The notes beneath the pieces are model-generated. The model ran no database searches. It was not told the DNA's origin and saw only the letters and a program-made list of their open reading frames with translations. The position numbers and the translations under genes are program-made. Shown one piece after another: positions 22,354 to 33,441 of a stretch of 64,000 bases of DNA (positions are counted from its first letter, which is position 1; every line of letters begins with the position of its first letter). Source of the DNA: Yamagishiella unicocca (Eukaryota; Chlorophyta; Chlorophyceae; Chlamydomonadales; Volvocaceae). The stretch is from the NCBI GenBank assembly GCA_003116995.1, contig BDSL01000017.1, positions 744,001-808,000 of the forward strand. Reading direction: 5' to 3'.

Positions 22354-22725
22354 TAGTGGTGGGTAGCTTAGCTGCTAAAGCCCGGCCTTACTCGGCAGGA
22401 GATCCAGAGTTCAAGTCCTGGCCCCCCCACCCAAACCGCCACCCATTTCCGGGGGGGTAAACGGAAGTACTGGCACGGGGACCTGCGACTTCCGTAACAG
22501 GGGCGTGTATGGCCCTGCCAACCGGGTGAGAGCCCCGGACCCCAACCCAACAACTTTTCCTCCCCGGTAGTTACCGGGTGCCCCACTTGTGGGCAAGTAG
22601 GTTTGTGGTTGAACCTGCTGGTCGAGGTTGTCGTTGATGGGGGTGGAGATACAGAGCTTATGACACGGTCAGGTGTCGTACCCCAGCGTCGGGGTCCTGT
22701 AACGCAAGGAATTTTTTTTTTTTTT
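22354..22725 (+). mobile_element. tRNA-derived SINE, copy S1, with T-run tail
   Basis: The head (22356-22431) is tRNA-like: A-box TAGCTTAGCTGC, B-box-like AGTTCAAGTCC, and ends that pair as an acceptor stem. The anticodon arm does not fold properly, so this is not a working tRNA. The body carries the segment shared by all copies (GTGCCCCACTTGTGGGCAAG ... CCTGTAACGCAAGGA) and ends in 14 T. It lacks the second tRNA-like module present in copy S3. The TRIM abuts its 5' end. Confidence 0.75.
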
Positions 22726-22732
22726 GGTTGGG

Positions 22733-23068
22733 TGTGCGCCGTGCCGCCCTAGCTAGCCTGCATTGGCTGCTGTTTGTTCTTTCGTTCTTTCTTTCCTGGT
22801 GCCACCTTTGCTGGTTCGAGATACGAGTGGTGCGGGTGATGGGCAGGTGAGCCAATGGGGGCTTTTGTGGTGGTTTTGACGCGTAAGGGTGGCCTGCATG
22901 GGGCCGTGTCCTGCCGTCGCTTGTGCTGACTTTGCATGATGCTGTTTGCCTGCTGTTGCCCGTACCCGACCTTGGTTCCGTGTCTCTTCCGCAGTGCTTT
23001 CCCGCCGGGATAAGGGCGGGTGCCGCCTGTCGTGCGGCCACTGTAACGCGGTCTCTCTCTCTCTCTCT
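22733..23068 (+). mobile_element. LINE family 1, 3'-end copy (5' truncated)
   Basis: Contains only the last codons, stop and 3' UTR of the LINE, ending CACTGTAACGCGG(TC)n. It follows SINE S1 directly, in the same orientation. Confidence 0.85.
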
Positions 23069-23278
23069 TGGGTAAAACGGATACGTACCCAGGTTAATGA
23101 ACCTGTGGTTGGGTTACGGGATTATCTCTGGCTACATACCGACCTACCCCTGTAACCCTATGGACCGGTTAACCCTGCTGGTGATTACCCGGCCCGACCC
23201 GGCCTGGTTGTCAACAGCAGCACGGACAGATGGGCATCTGTTCTGGTGTATGTACGTATTATAAGACAGGATCCGCTG

Positions 23279-23415
23279 CACAGCTGTCCACACTGTCACC
23301 CACAGCCCGTGCCGCACACAGCTGTCCACACTGTCACCCACAGCCCGTGCCGCACACAGCTGTCCACACTGTCACCCACAGCCCGTGCCGCACACAGCTG
23401 TCCACACTGTCACCC
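23279..23415. repeat. 38-bp tandem repeat, nearly 4 copies
   Basis: Units begin CAGCTGTCCACACTGTCACC and end CCGTGCCGCACA; three are exact and the last is partial. Confidence 0.9.
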
Positions 23416-23879
23416 ACCATCCACAATATATAGGGGTCCACCCCAGAGCACACTCATGCTTGTTAATGGAGGACAGATAGACAGATATCGTAAACTGGTT
23501 GTTACAAATTATGGTGTCTTCTTGAGCTATGGTGGGTAGGCTTTCCAAGGCCATTTTTGTATCAGTTGAATGACCGCTGGGCTTTGGTGAACCGGGTGCC
23601 TTGTCCACACTACCGGGTCGGTCACCCTGCTTGGTAAATGGCCCGCCCAGTAGCGGTAGTAGTGCAACCATGGGTGAAGGGAATGGGAGGGACACCAAGC
23701 AACCTCCTGCCTCCCAATGTACCTCCCAACCTCCCACACAATGATATAACCTCCTCCCAACCTCCTCCCAACTTCCTCCCAAGTTCCCACCTCCTGCCAA
23801 CTCCCACCCCCCTCCCAGCCAACTCCCACCCCCCTCCCTGCCAACTCCCACCCCCCTCCCTGCCCCAGACCCCCCTGCC

Positions 23880-24125
23880 GGCCCCGGCGTCCAGCAGCCA
23901 CAGCAGCCACAGCAGCCGCAGCACCCAGCCCCGGCGTCCAGCAGCCACAGCAGCCGCAGCACCCAGCCCCGGCGTCCAGCAGCCACAGCAGCCGCAGCAC
24001 CCAGCCCCGGCGTCCAGCAGCCACAGCAGCCGCAGCACCCAGCCCCGGCGTCCAGCAGCCACAGCAGCCGCAGCACCCACCCCCGGCGTCCAGCAGCCAC
24101 CGCAGCCGCAGCACCCAGCCCCGGC
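23880..24125. repeat. About 38-bp minisatellite, 6 copies
   Basis: Units contain CCCCGGCGTCCAGCAGCC then ACAGCAGCCGCAGCACCCAG. The long minus-strand frame across it (Ala/Gly/Cys/Trp repeats) is a by-product of the repeat length. Confidence 0.9.
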
Positions 24126-25181
24126 GCCCCGCCGCCGTCCCGGCGGCCCGCGGCCGCCGCCGTCGCCCCAGCGTACCCCGCACTTGTAATACGCCGCCGG
24201 CCTCCCTCCGCGCCCCCTCCCTCCCTCCGCACCTCATCCCGCGCTAGCCCCTCCGCCCCCTCCACGCCCCCAACACCCCCCCAACCGCGACCGAAACACC
24301 CCTAGGAAACTGTTCCCGACGCCACACTCTCCGCCCCCCCCCCGCCCCTTCGCCCACCCGCGCACCCGCCATTCGCACACTGTCTCCTCCCACAGCCCCT
24401 TCTCCCCCTCCCCGCCTGGACCGCCGCTCTCCCCCGCGTCCCTCGCCGCCGGCGTCGCACTGTGGCGGCGCCGTCCTCGCTGTGGCAGTGCTGTGGGGAT
24501 CCGACCAGCCCGGACCGCGCACTGCCTCCCCCCGGTATCCTGTCTCCTCGCCTGCTAGCCTTGCCCCCCTGTCCCGCATCTTCACGCCCCATATTTTCTC
24601 ACTTCCTCCCTCCGTCATACAGGCCTCCGCCGTACAACGCCGTACGCCGCCGTACCAGCCCGCGTCCCCGTCTCCCCGTATATCCGTCCTCCCCTTTCCT
24701 GCCTCCGCCTCTTTCGCCGCGCCGCTGGGGCCTCTTCGTTGCTTTGACCCCTGTCCACCCGCTCCGCGCCTGGATGTTGTTCCTAACGCCCCCTGCTGCC
24801 CCTTGCCCGCATGATTCGCGTCGACCGCTTCCCCACCCGCTCTGGGCCCTGGCCAGGTGAGTTCCGCCGCTGGGTTGGGCCTCGGTTCTGGTAGTTTTTT
24901 GCTAGTCGTTGCGTTCTTGTCTGCGGGCGTCGGGACCTGCATCTGGGCTTTCGCGTCCCCCATGGCGGCGCGGCGCGGCTTCGGCCTCCTCTCCTGGACG
25001 ACCGCGGACCTTCTCTGGTAATGACCGGCTTCCTCACGCATCTGGTCGGTATTCGGGCGGGTCGGGACTGGGACTCCGACTAGGACTGGGACTGGGACCG
25101 GACCGCGATGTCCGCTCTCCCATAGCGCACCAACTCCCACAGTTCTCCTGCTAGCGCCCAAAACCGGTTCTGCGAAAAGTT

Positions 25182-25360
25182 TACGTGCGTCGCGCGGGGT
25201 CCTCGCTTCCTTTCGTCTCGCCGTAGCCGATATAGCTTAGCCGCCAAAGGTCATATTACGACCTTCGGCTTTCGTATCCCCAACCCAGTTATCCCGCATG
25301 CATCTCAAAACTTCTGTTTTTAAACGTTTTTTTCGGACATCCACGGGTTTCCCTCGAACC
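25182..25360 (+). repeat. Repeat module R1, long form, intergenic copy 5
   Basis: Near-identical to the intronic copy at 9231-9405, including the GGTCATATTACGACC stem, with a few substitutions and one indel near 25320. It directly precedes a minisatellite. Confidence 0.8.
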
Positions 25361-25819
25361 CTCCCTGCCAACTCCCACCCCCCTCCCTGCCAACTCCCAC
25401 CCCCCTCCCTGCCAACTCCCACCCCCCCTCCCTGCCAACTCCCACCCCCCTCCCTGCCAACTCCCACCCCCCTCCCTGCCAACTCCCACCCCCCTCCCTG
25501 CCAACTCCCACCCCCCTCCCTGCCAACTCCCACCCCCCCTCCCTGCCAACTCCCACCCCCCTCCCTGCCAACTCCCACCCCCCTCCCTGCCAACTCCCAC
25601 CCCCCTCCCTGCCAACTCCCACCCCTCTCCCTCACAACTCCCACCCCCCTCCCTCACAACTCCCAACCTCTTCCAACCCCCAACCTCTTCCAACCCCCAA
25701 CCTCTTCCAACCCCCAACCTCTTCCAATCCCCAACCTCTTCCAACCCCCAACCTCTTCCAACCCCCAACCTCTTCCAACCCCCAACCTCTTCCAACCCCC
25801 AACCTCTTCCAACCCCCAA
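25361..25819. repeat. Two adjoining minisatellites
   Basis: First about 14 units of CCCTCCCTGCCAACTCCCAC (25361-25650), then about 10 units of the 17-bp AACCTCTTCCAACCCCC (25660-25819). The second array continues at 28763-28800 on the other side of a LINE, so the LINE landed inside it. Confidence 0.85.
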
Positions 25820-28762
25820 AAAGAGAGAGACCGCGTTACAGTGGCCGCACGACAGGCGGCACCCGCCCTTATCCCGGCGGGAAAGCACTGCGGAAGAGAC
25901 ACGGAACCAAGGTCGGGTACGGGCAACAGCAGGCAAACAGCATCATGCAAAGTCAGCACAAGCGACGGCAGGACACGGCCCCATGCAGGCCACCCTTACG
26001 CGTCAAAACCACCACAAAAGCCCCCATTGGCTCACCTGCCCATCACCCGCACCACTCGTATCTCGAACCAGCAAAGGTGGCACCAGGAAAGAAAGAACGA
26101 AAGAACAAACAGCAGCCAAGGCAGGCTAGCTAGGGCGGCACGGCGCACATGAGCCGACCCCCGGTTACGAACAAAAAAGGGTGGTCCACCCCCACGTCAC
26201 CCCAGTCCTTGCGGGGCAAACCCAAGCCCGCAAAGTCCCGCAGCAAGGCCCAGAACTTAGCAAGGAGGCCAGAACGCATAGCAGCAGGGAAGGTGGTGCC
26301 GGAGAGCCGATGAGAGTGTATGTACCGGCGCGCCCACTCCATCGCGTTGAGCGCCGCCAACGCCACCACATCCCACACACACTGCAGCACAGTGGTCGGA
26401 TCCGGCGACACACACAACCACACATGCTCACGCGTGACCCCGCACCCACAGCAGACTTCCAGTTCATCCCAGAGCGGGCGGACGAGGGGGCAAGACCAAA
26501 AGTGATGCAAGCGCGGCGACTCGGCCACACCCGCTGCAGCGGGGTAACAGCCGCAAGCACACGGTTCGGGTGGGACCAGCGGGAGGTGAGAGGAGCCCGG
26601 CATGGGCACCCCGTCAACCGCCAGCCGCCAGAGGACCTCCTTCCACCGCGGCTCCCACTTAAGACGCTTCCACAACCGCCGCCATACCGCGCGTAACGCC
26701 ACAAGGGCCGCCTCGGGCGTGGCAGCCACAGCAGGGGACAGCCCGAGCGCCTCCCGCACATACGCCGCATGACAGGCCTGCCTGGGGCGCTCCAGTTCCG
26801 CCGCCTGGAGTAGGGTGCCCAGCTTGACGGTGAAGGAGGTGAGGGGCAGCACGGCGTCCACACCCAGCCGCCACCCCAGGCGAGCAAGGAGGAGAGCATC
26901 CACCTCGTCAGGCGACGGCGGGGCGGGGCCATCGGGCGCCAGGCGAGCAGCAGCGAGCCATGCGGGCGAGATGTCAGAAAGGAGAGCGGCCACCGCAGCC
27001 CGCGCCGCGATGCGATCTTGGAGCGCACCCATGGCCAGCTCGGAGGGCGCCAGCTCGTGCCGTACGAGCGTCGTCCAGCGCTCAGCCAGCCGGCTGAAGA
27101 TGGCCATGCCCGGCGTCGTCGCCAGGGCATGGGCGCGCTCCACCTCAAACGCGGTCATAGCGTCCTGCACCCGGACGGCGTCGCCGACGGTCAGCAGGCG
27201 GCGGCACATGGTGAGGGGGCCATGGATAGCCTCCAACCCCGGCCGCCGGCCCGGCGCCCCCGCGTTGGGCAGGAGCGGGTTGCCCCACAGCGGCGCGTTG
27301 AAGCACCAGACGCCCGGCTCCAGGGGGGGTCCGCGACGTCAGACAGGGGGGGGAGGTGACCGAGGCTCGTGGCAAGCCGGTGGATGTCCGGGGGCAAGCT
27401 GAAGGGGGCGCCGAGCCACGGGCCATCCGGGCGAGCTGTGGTGACGGCCAGCGGGCGGAAGGCAGGGTGGAGGGTAGAGAGGAAGGAGACCGCAATCCGG
27501 ATCCACGGCGCGCGGGCAGCCGGGGGCTGCAGCGCGGAGCGGGCGACCGTCAGGCTCCACTTGGCATGCCGGCTGAGGACATGCAGCCGAAGGGGCAGTA
27601 CACCGAAGCCGCCGATGGTGGGATGACCGGAGAGCAGGCGGAGGGGGACACCAGTGAAACGGCGCTGGGCGTCATCAGGGCCTAGCTCCCGATCCACCAG
27701 CTTTGCGACAAGGGCCATGATGCCAGCAAGGACCTCCGCCGGCGGCAGCCCCGAGTGCTCCATGTGGTACGTCGCCATATGGAGAGCATAAGCTGCAGCC
27801 GCAGTGGCACGGCCGAACATCGACAGGGCCATGCGGGAGATCTTTTGGAGACGGCGGCGGGCCTCCGACATCCGTGACGCCCAATCGAGGACGGGGGCGG
27901 CAGGCGGATTGGTGAAGGGGATGCCCAGCGCCACCGCAGCGGGCACGATCCGAAGGCCAGCGAGGGCAGGGGGCGGGGGAGAAGGGGAGGGGCGAGGCAC
28001 CCCGGGAGCGGTGGCGGCAAGGGACGGCGATGTGGAGGGACCCGGGGCGGCCAGGGCGCCAGCGGCTGCGGCGAGGGCGCCCACGACCACGACAGCTGCA
28101 GCACCGCGGCCACGACGCCGACGACCGCGGCGAGCCAGCCCTGGTGGGCGCGCCAGGCGAGGCGGGTGACGGGCGACGGGGGAGCTGGCGGCGCCAGCAG
28201 GGGCGGCTGGGACGGCTGGAGCGGCTGGGGCGGCCGGGGCAGTGGGGGCGGCAGTGACAGCCGCGACGGCTGGGGCGTCAGGAGGCGTGGGAGACGCTGC
28301 GGCGGCGCCAGCGGCGGCCGGGGCTGCGGTCGTCAGCACCGTGGTGGCCGCGGCACCCGCGGCCGCCCCAGGAGGACTACCGGCGGCAGCCGAACCGGCG
28401 GTCGCCAGCGCCTCGGCGGCCACTGCGACCAGGACGGCAGCCGCCGGCGCCACGGCAGCCGCGGCGGCCGGGGCGGCAGCCGCCTGCGGGGCAGCAGCAG
28501 CGGCGGCCAGGGCGGCAGCCACCGGCGCAGCGGCAGCAGCGGCGGCGGCCGGGGCGTCAGGAGGTACGGCGGCGGCGCCAGCGCCTGCCGGGGCGGCCTC
28601 CACCGGCGCCTCGGCAGCAGCGGCGCTCGGGGCGGCGGGTGAAGCGGCGGCACCGCCCGCAGCGGTCCACGCGGCGGCAGGGGCGGCGACGGCCGCCACC
28701 GCAGCGGCAAGGACGGCAGCCGGGGCGGCGGGCGCCGGCGCCACCTGGCGACCAGCCCACAG
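25820..28762 (-). mobile_element. LINE family 1, 5'-truncated 2.9 kb copy
   Basis: Minus-strand copy running from the (GA)n/CCGCG 3' end to a breakpoint just after the LNPSKVEL region of the reverse transcriptase. It is flanked by CCCCCAA at 25813-25819 and 28763-28769, a probable 7-bp target duplication (ambiguous because the target is a minisatellite). It encodes the Ala-rich stretch and C-terminal zinc motif, with a frameshift near 27325 relative to the intact copies. Its 5' end stops 75 bp before tRNA-Lys. Confidence 0.88.
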
Positions 28763-28837
28763 CCCCCAACCTCTTCCAATCCTCAACCTCTTCCAAACCA
28801 ATAATAGTGTTGCAATCGTAAGTGCTGCCATCATATG

Positions 28838-28910
28838 GCCCGGTTAGCTCAGTCGGTAGAGCGCAAGGCTCTTAACCTTGTGGTCGTGGGTTCGAGCCCC
28901 ACATTGGGCG
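28838..28910 (+). tRNA. tRNA-Lys (CTT)
   Basis: 73-nt cloverleaf. The acceptor GCCCGGT pairs with ATTGGGC with two G-T pairs. The D arm is GCTC/GAGC, the anticodon stem CAAGG/CCTTG holds loop CTCTTAA (anticodon CTT), and the T arm is GTGGG TTCGAGC CCCAC. The A box TTAGCTCAGTCGG and B box GGTTCGAGCCC are intact. No run of four T follows within 100 bp, unlike the tRNA-Ser genes here. Confidence 0.96.
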
Positions 28911-28924
28911 CATGCATTCCTCTT

Positions 28925-29260
28925 AGGCTGACCAAATGGGGAACCATCCTGACCTGCTGCGTCAGTGGCCCATTAGGTCTGACTGGCCCCCATTTGGTCC
29001 GTCTATGAGCGTAGTAACACATTTCAGAATGCGAATGGAGAATATTGAAATTTGTGAATTACAGAAGTCTCTAGCCGATAGTTGTATATGGTATGGACCA
29101 TTTGGTCTGAAGGGGGGATCATTCAGATCTGAACATTGAGTCCATTCACACCTAATGGTCCATTAGGTCTGAATGGTCCCCCATTTGGTCCATTCAGACG
29201 TAGTGGTCCATACCCTATACAACTATCGGCTAGAGAATACTGGAATGTGTTACAACGTTA
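28925..29260. mobile_element. Foldback MITE with nested inverted repeats
   Basis: Arms CTCTAGCCGATAGTTGTATA (from 29069) and its complement (ending 29235) extend outward to GTAACACATTTCAG (29012) and CTGGAATGTGTTAC (ending 29253). Inside are several inverted copies of GGACCAAATGG / CCATTTGGTCC, also present at 28930-28995. No coding capacity. Family not assigned. Confidence 0.65.
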
Positions 29261-31348
29261 TCGAAGAGATCAAGTTTTAATACGCTGGTATGTCTGGTTG
29301 GATATGTACCCCTCCGCGGGCTGCTGCTTTGCAATATGACAAGCAATTAATAATGATCACTCTCACCATTCTGGGGTTCTCGGTTGCAAAGTAGGCGGTT
29401 GGCGCGACGAAGCCGTGGGAGCATGATGGGGGTATAGTAGTGATCACCACATGCGCCTGCAACAGTGGGCCGATTACGGGCCCACAGAGGGCCCGCGACT
29501 GTCACGGGAGGTCAGGCCTGTTTGGAGGAAGGGCTTGGGATGGCAAGATGGATAAGATGGGATCAGATGGATATGGTGTTTTGGTCGCAAGCAAGTTCAA
29601 TTAAGGCTTAATTGGAATATGCTCATCATTCGTATTTCCGACTCTCCGGCTTACTGGTTTTGGTAGTAGTAACAGACCAGAAGATAGAACCATCGCTTTG
29701 GGCACACCGCCTGTTTTGGTGGTCTGCCGTATCCGGTCGCGTCAAGGCCTTTTTCCGCACTTTCAAAGTAAGGTGACAAGGTGCTAACAGTGCACCAATC
29801 GTTCGTTGCTGAGCCCAAAAGCATGGTGCAGGGGGCCGACTTCATGTTACTGATGAAAGCTGTTTTCGTAGTTAAGTTGCTAACCAGGCTCGCAACGGGT
29901 CAGGGAAGCGAGGTGCATTCCCATGATAATCCCGTAGTCCCCCACGGTATTAAGTTATACACAGTCAGTCCTTTAATCATGACGCCGGCACTTGGCGGTT
30001 CCCTGATCCACACCCGTTCGTTAGCTCATAAAGGCGGTTCCGTAGTCCACAACCGTTCGTTAGTTCATAGCGTCCGCAACATAATGCTCCGCGCCATCGT
30101 GCCGAGGCTACTTTAGGACGACTTATGCAACCAATGGGGCACACAGGCCTGCTCGTTACAACAACAGGCCTGCTGCCGCAGCTCGGCTCTTTCTGCCGTG
30201 CTGCTATGCATTCCCCCCCACCGACCCTCCCCTCCCGTTTACATCCGGCTTCCACCACAATAGGTTGTCAAGCCGCCGGCTGTGACATTGCCGACACTGG
30301 CGCCAGCGACGACGACCAGGCCCACTTTCCGGTATCATCATCACGCACCGGACCCTCTGTCCTCTCTTTGTCTCCTTTAGTGGTCGGCGATCTGCCGATG
30401 GCTTGCCACGCCAGTTTACTGCACATTGCAAAACTCTGCGCCTAACCCAGGCAAGGCAGCGCAAATAAACAGACACTCAAACACCCGCCGGTGTAACCGG
30501 TCACGTCGGGATCATCGGCAGTAGTGCGATAATCTACAACTCCGGACCAGCTTTTCGATGGCTCAATGGCTCCATGACCACAAGACATACACAGAATGGC
30601 AACTACTTGCAGAAGTTACAAATAAATGTGCGGACCCAGGTACAAAGAATGGGCGGCAAAATAACTGTGTGCAGTCATGTGTCGCGACAGGCGTAGGCTC
30701 TTGTTCCAAAGTCTACTATCTATCTATTCATCAGCCCGGTGCACGCAATAATATAAAACGGTACTAACGCGCAGATGCCAAGTACACACTCCGTGACGCC
30801 GGCGGGACCGTCCATTGGTGACGATTGGTGCGGCCATGCTCCATTAGGATACCATTAGGGCCCATGTAAGCCACCATTTTACTATGTTGCTAACTCGAGC
30901 GGTCCCAGCATTGCTTCCTCCTAGCTAGTAGCCAGCCTCCTGGGTCGTGGCAAGTGAGCCGTCCTCCGCTCCGCACTACGTGTTGCGGTATGTAAGGCTC
31001 GCTGGGTAGATATCACCCCCCAGACGTTCCTCGCTCCCCGTTCCGAGCCCCCAGACGTTCCTCGCTCCCCGTTCCGAGGACGTGCCTCCCCTCGCTCCCC
31101 GCTGAGGACCTGCCTCCCTTACCTACCTGATGTCACGCACGCAAGCAGTGGTGGACTCGGCCGGCCGGCAGCAGCCGAGCGGTGCGAGCTGCTGCACCAC
31201 CCCAAAACCCAGCATGCATCTCAAAACTTCTGTCTTAAACGGTTTTTTCGGACATCCACGGGTTTCCCTCGAACACCCCAAAATCCAGGGAGGTGCGAGC
31301 TGCTGCGCCACCCCAGACCCCACACAAAGCCTGAAGGCCGCACGAAGG
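29261..31348. other. Unassigned DNA
   Basis: No gene is supportable. A short tandem pair (CCGTTCGTTAG units, about 30009-30065) and a tandem pair of GACGTTCCTCGCTCCCCGTT (about 31024-31080) are present. Repeat module R1 occurs at 31207-31275, itself flanked by two copies of a roughly 30-bp GGTGCGAGCTGCTGC sequence. Confidence 0.5.
31207..31275 (+). repeat. Repeat module R1, short form, intergenic copy 6
   Basis: AGCATGCATCTCAAAACTTC to CACGGGTTTCCCTCGAAC, almost identical to the 3' half of the copy at 9231-9405. Confidence 0.75.
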
Positions 31349-31366
31349 CGAGAGAGAGAGACCGCG
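31349..31366 (-). mobile_element. LINE family 1, extreme 3'-end stub
   Basis: Only (GA)n plus CCGCG of the LINE 3' end, abutting the tail of SINE S2. Confidence 0.4.
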
Positions 31367-31541
31367 TTTTTTTTTTAAATCCTTGCGTTACAGGACCCCG
31401 ACGCTGGGGTACGACACCTGACCGTGTCATAAGCTCTGTATCTCCACCCCCATCAACGACAACCTCGACCAGCAGGTTCAACCACAAACCTACTTGCCCA
31501 CAAGTGGGGCACCCGGTAACTACCGGGGAGGGGCCGGGGAA
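31367..31541 (-). mobile_element. tRNA-derived SINE, copy S2 (5' truncated), poly(A) tail
   Basis: Minus-strand copy: the last 165 bp of the SINE body, CCTGTAACGCAAGGATTT then ten A. It is truncated inside the 3' end of the second tRNA-like module. Confidence 0.8.
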
Positions 31542-31554
31542 GGTGCCGCGTTAC

Positions 31555-32484
31555 AGAGAGAGAGACCGCGTTACAGTGGCCGCACGACAGGCGGCACCCG
31601 CCCTTATCCCGGCGGGAAAGCACTGCGGAAGAGACACGGAACCAAGGTCGGGTACGGGCAACAGCAGGCAAACAGCATCATGCAAAGTCAGCACAAGCGA
31701 CGGCAGGACACGGCCCCATGCAGGCCACCCTTACGCGTCAAAACCACCACAAAAGCCCCCATTGGCTCACCTGCCCATCACCCGCACCACTCGTATCTCG
31801 AACCAGCAAAGGTGGCACCAGGAAAGAAAGAACGAAAGAACAAACAGCAGCCAAGGCAGGCTAGCTAGGGCGGCACGGCGCACATGAGCCGACCCCCGGT
31901 TACGAACAAAAATGGGTGGTCCACCCCCACGTCACCCCAGTCCTTGCGGGGCAAACCCAAGCCCGCAAAGTCCCGCAGCAAGGCCCAGAACTTAGCAAGG
32001 AGGCCAGAACGCATAGCAGCAGGGAGGGTGGTGCCGGAGAGCCGATGAGAGTGTATGTACCGGCGCGCCCACTCCATCGCGTTGAGCGCCGCCAACGCCA
32101 CCACATCCCACACACACTGCAGCACAGTGGTCGGATCCGGCGACACACACAACCACACATGCTCACGCGTGACCCCGCACCCACAGCAGACTTCCAGTTC
32201 ATCCCAGAGCGGGCGGACGAGGGGGCAAGACCAAAAGTGATGCAAGCGCGGCGACTCGGCCACACCCGCTGCAGCGGGGTAACAGCCGCAAGCACACGGT
32301 TCGGGTGGGACCAGCGGGAGGTGAGAGGAGCCCGGCATGGGCACCCCGTCAACCGCCAGCCGCCAGAGGACCTCCTTCCACCGCGGCTCCCACTTAAGAC
32401 GCTTCCACAACCGCCGCCATACCGCGCGTAACGCCACAAGGGCCGCCTCGGGCGTGGCAGCCACAGCAGGGGACAGCCCGAGCG
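31555..32484 (-). mobile_element. LINE family 1, 5'-truncated 0.93 kb copy
   Basis: 3' UTR plus the C-terminal coding part with the zinc-knuckle region (CACGC ... HHFWSC). It breaks off after codons for the LGLSPAVAAT region. It is followed directly by the 3' end of the next LINE copy. Confidence 0.88.
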
Positions 32485-32495
32485 TTACAGGCGAA

Positions 32496-33284
32496 AGAGA
32501 GAGAGAGAGAGACCGCGTTACAGTGGCCGCACGACAGGCGGCACCCGCCCTTATCCCGGCGGGAAAGCACTGCGGAAGAGACACGGAACCAAGGTCGGGT
32601 ACGGGCAACAGCAGGCAAACAGCATCATGCAAAGTCAGCACAAGCGACGGCAGGACACGGCCCCATGCAGGCCACCCTTACGCGTCAAAACCACCACAAA
32701 AGCCCCCATTGGCTCACCTGCCCATCACCCGCACCACTCGTATCTCGAACCAGCAAAGGTGGCACCAGGAAAGAAAGAACGAAAGAACAAACAGCAGCCA
32801 AGGCAGGCTAGCTAGGGCGGCACGGCGCACATGAGCCGACCCCCGGTTACGAACAAAAATGGGTGGTCCACCCCCACGTCACCCCAGTCCTTGCGGGGCA
32901 AACCCAAGCCCGCAAAGTCCCGCAGCAAGGCCCAGAACTTAGCAAGGAGGCCAGAACGCATAGCAGCAGGGAGGGTGGTGCCGGAGAGCCGATGAGAGTG
33001 TATGTACCGGCGCGCCCACTCCATCGCGTTGAGCGCCGCCAACGCCACCACATCCCACACACACTGCAGCACAGTTGTCGGATCCGGCGACACACACAAC
33101 CACACATGCTCACGCGTGACCCCGCACCCACAGCAGACTTCCAGTTCATCCCAGAGCGGGCGGACGAGGGGGCAAGACCAAAAGTGATGCAAGCGCGGCG
33201 ACTCGGCCACACCCGCTGCAGCGGGGTAACAGCCGCAAGCACACGGTTCGGGTGGGACCAGCGGGAGGTGAGAGGAGCCCGGCA
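32496..33284 (-). mobile_element. LINE family 1, 5'-truncated 0.79 kb copy
   Basis: Same 3' end as its neighbour but truncated earlier, just before the SSHLPLVPPEP codons. Its 5' end stops 75 bp before tRNA-Ser at 33360. Confidence 0.88.
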
Positions 33285-33359
33285 CCGGACCGGAAGGTGC
33301 GGCTAGGTTGGGCGCTAAATCAGAATACCAATGGGCCGCAACGACTTCACACCCAATCC

Positions 33360-33441
33360 GCACCTGTGGCCGAGCGGTTAAGGCGTGGCCCTGCTAAGGC
33401 CGTGGGGTCTCCCCGCGTGCGTTCGAATCGCATCGGGTGCG
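33360..33441 (+). tRNA. tRNA-Ser (GCT), copy 1
   Basis: 82-nt class II tRNA. Acceptor GCACCTG pairs with CGGGTGC, anticodon loop CTGCTAA sits on stem GGCC/GGCC, the long variable arm is CGTGGGGTCTCCCCGCG, and the T arm has TTCGAAT. A TTTT terminator lies at 33455-33458. It differs from the other three copies by two bases in the D-loop and anticodon-arm region (GAGCGG, GCGTGG). Confidence 0.96.

Larger units (their letters stand above)
23069..25181. other. Repeat-rich DNA without a supportable gene
   Basis: Holds a 38-bp tandem array (23279-23415) and a 36-38 bp array (23880-24125). GC-rich DNA at 24.2-25.16 kb has long frames on both strands that are Arg/Gly/Pro-rich and match no known family. 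A GTGAGT splice-donor-like site at 24856 is not enough to call an exon. Confidence 0.5.

Noticed and set aside
22356..22431. A functional tRNA gene at the SINE head
   Set aside because: The A and B boxes are good, but the anticodon arm does not form a 5-bp stem with a 7-base loop, and the same sequence recurs as the start of a SINE body.
23372..24265. 297-codon minus-strand frame rich in Gly, Cys, Trp and Leu
   Set aside because: It is made of a 38-bp tandem repeat and flanking C-rich DNA, with no domain.
24244..25161. 305-codon minus-strand frame
   Set aside because: Composition is Gly/Arg/Ala-rich without periodic structure or known motifs, and overlapping frames on the other strand are equally open because of high GC.
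27191..28834. 547-codon minus-strand frame as a host gene
   Set aside because: It is the truncated LINE ORF2 (Ala-rich block onward), with its 5' start codon supplied by flanking minisatellite.
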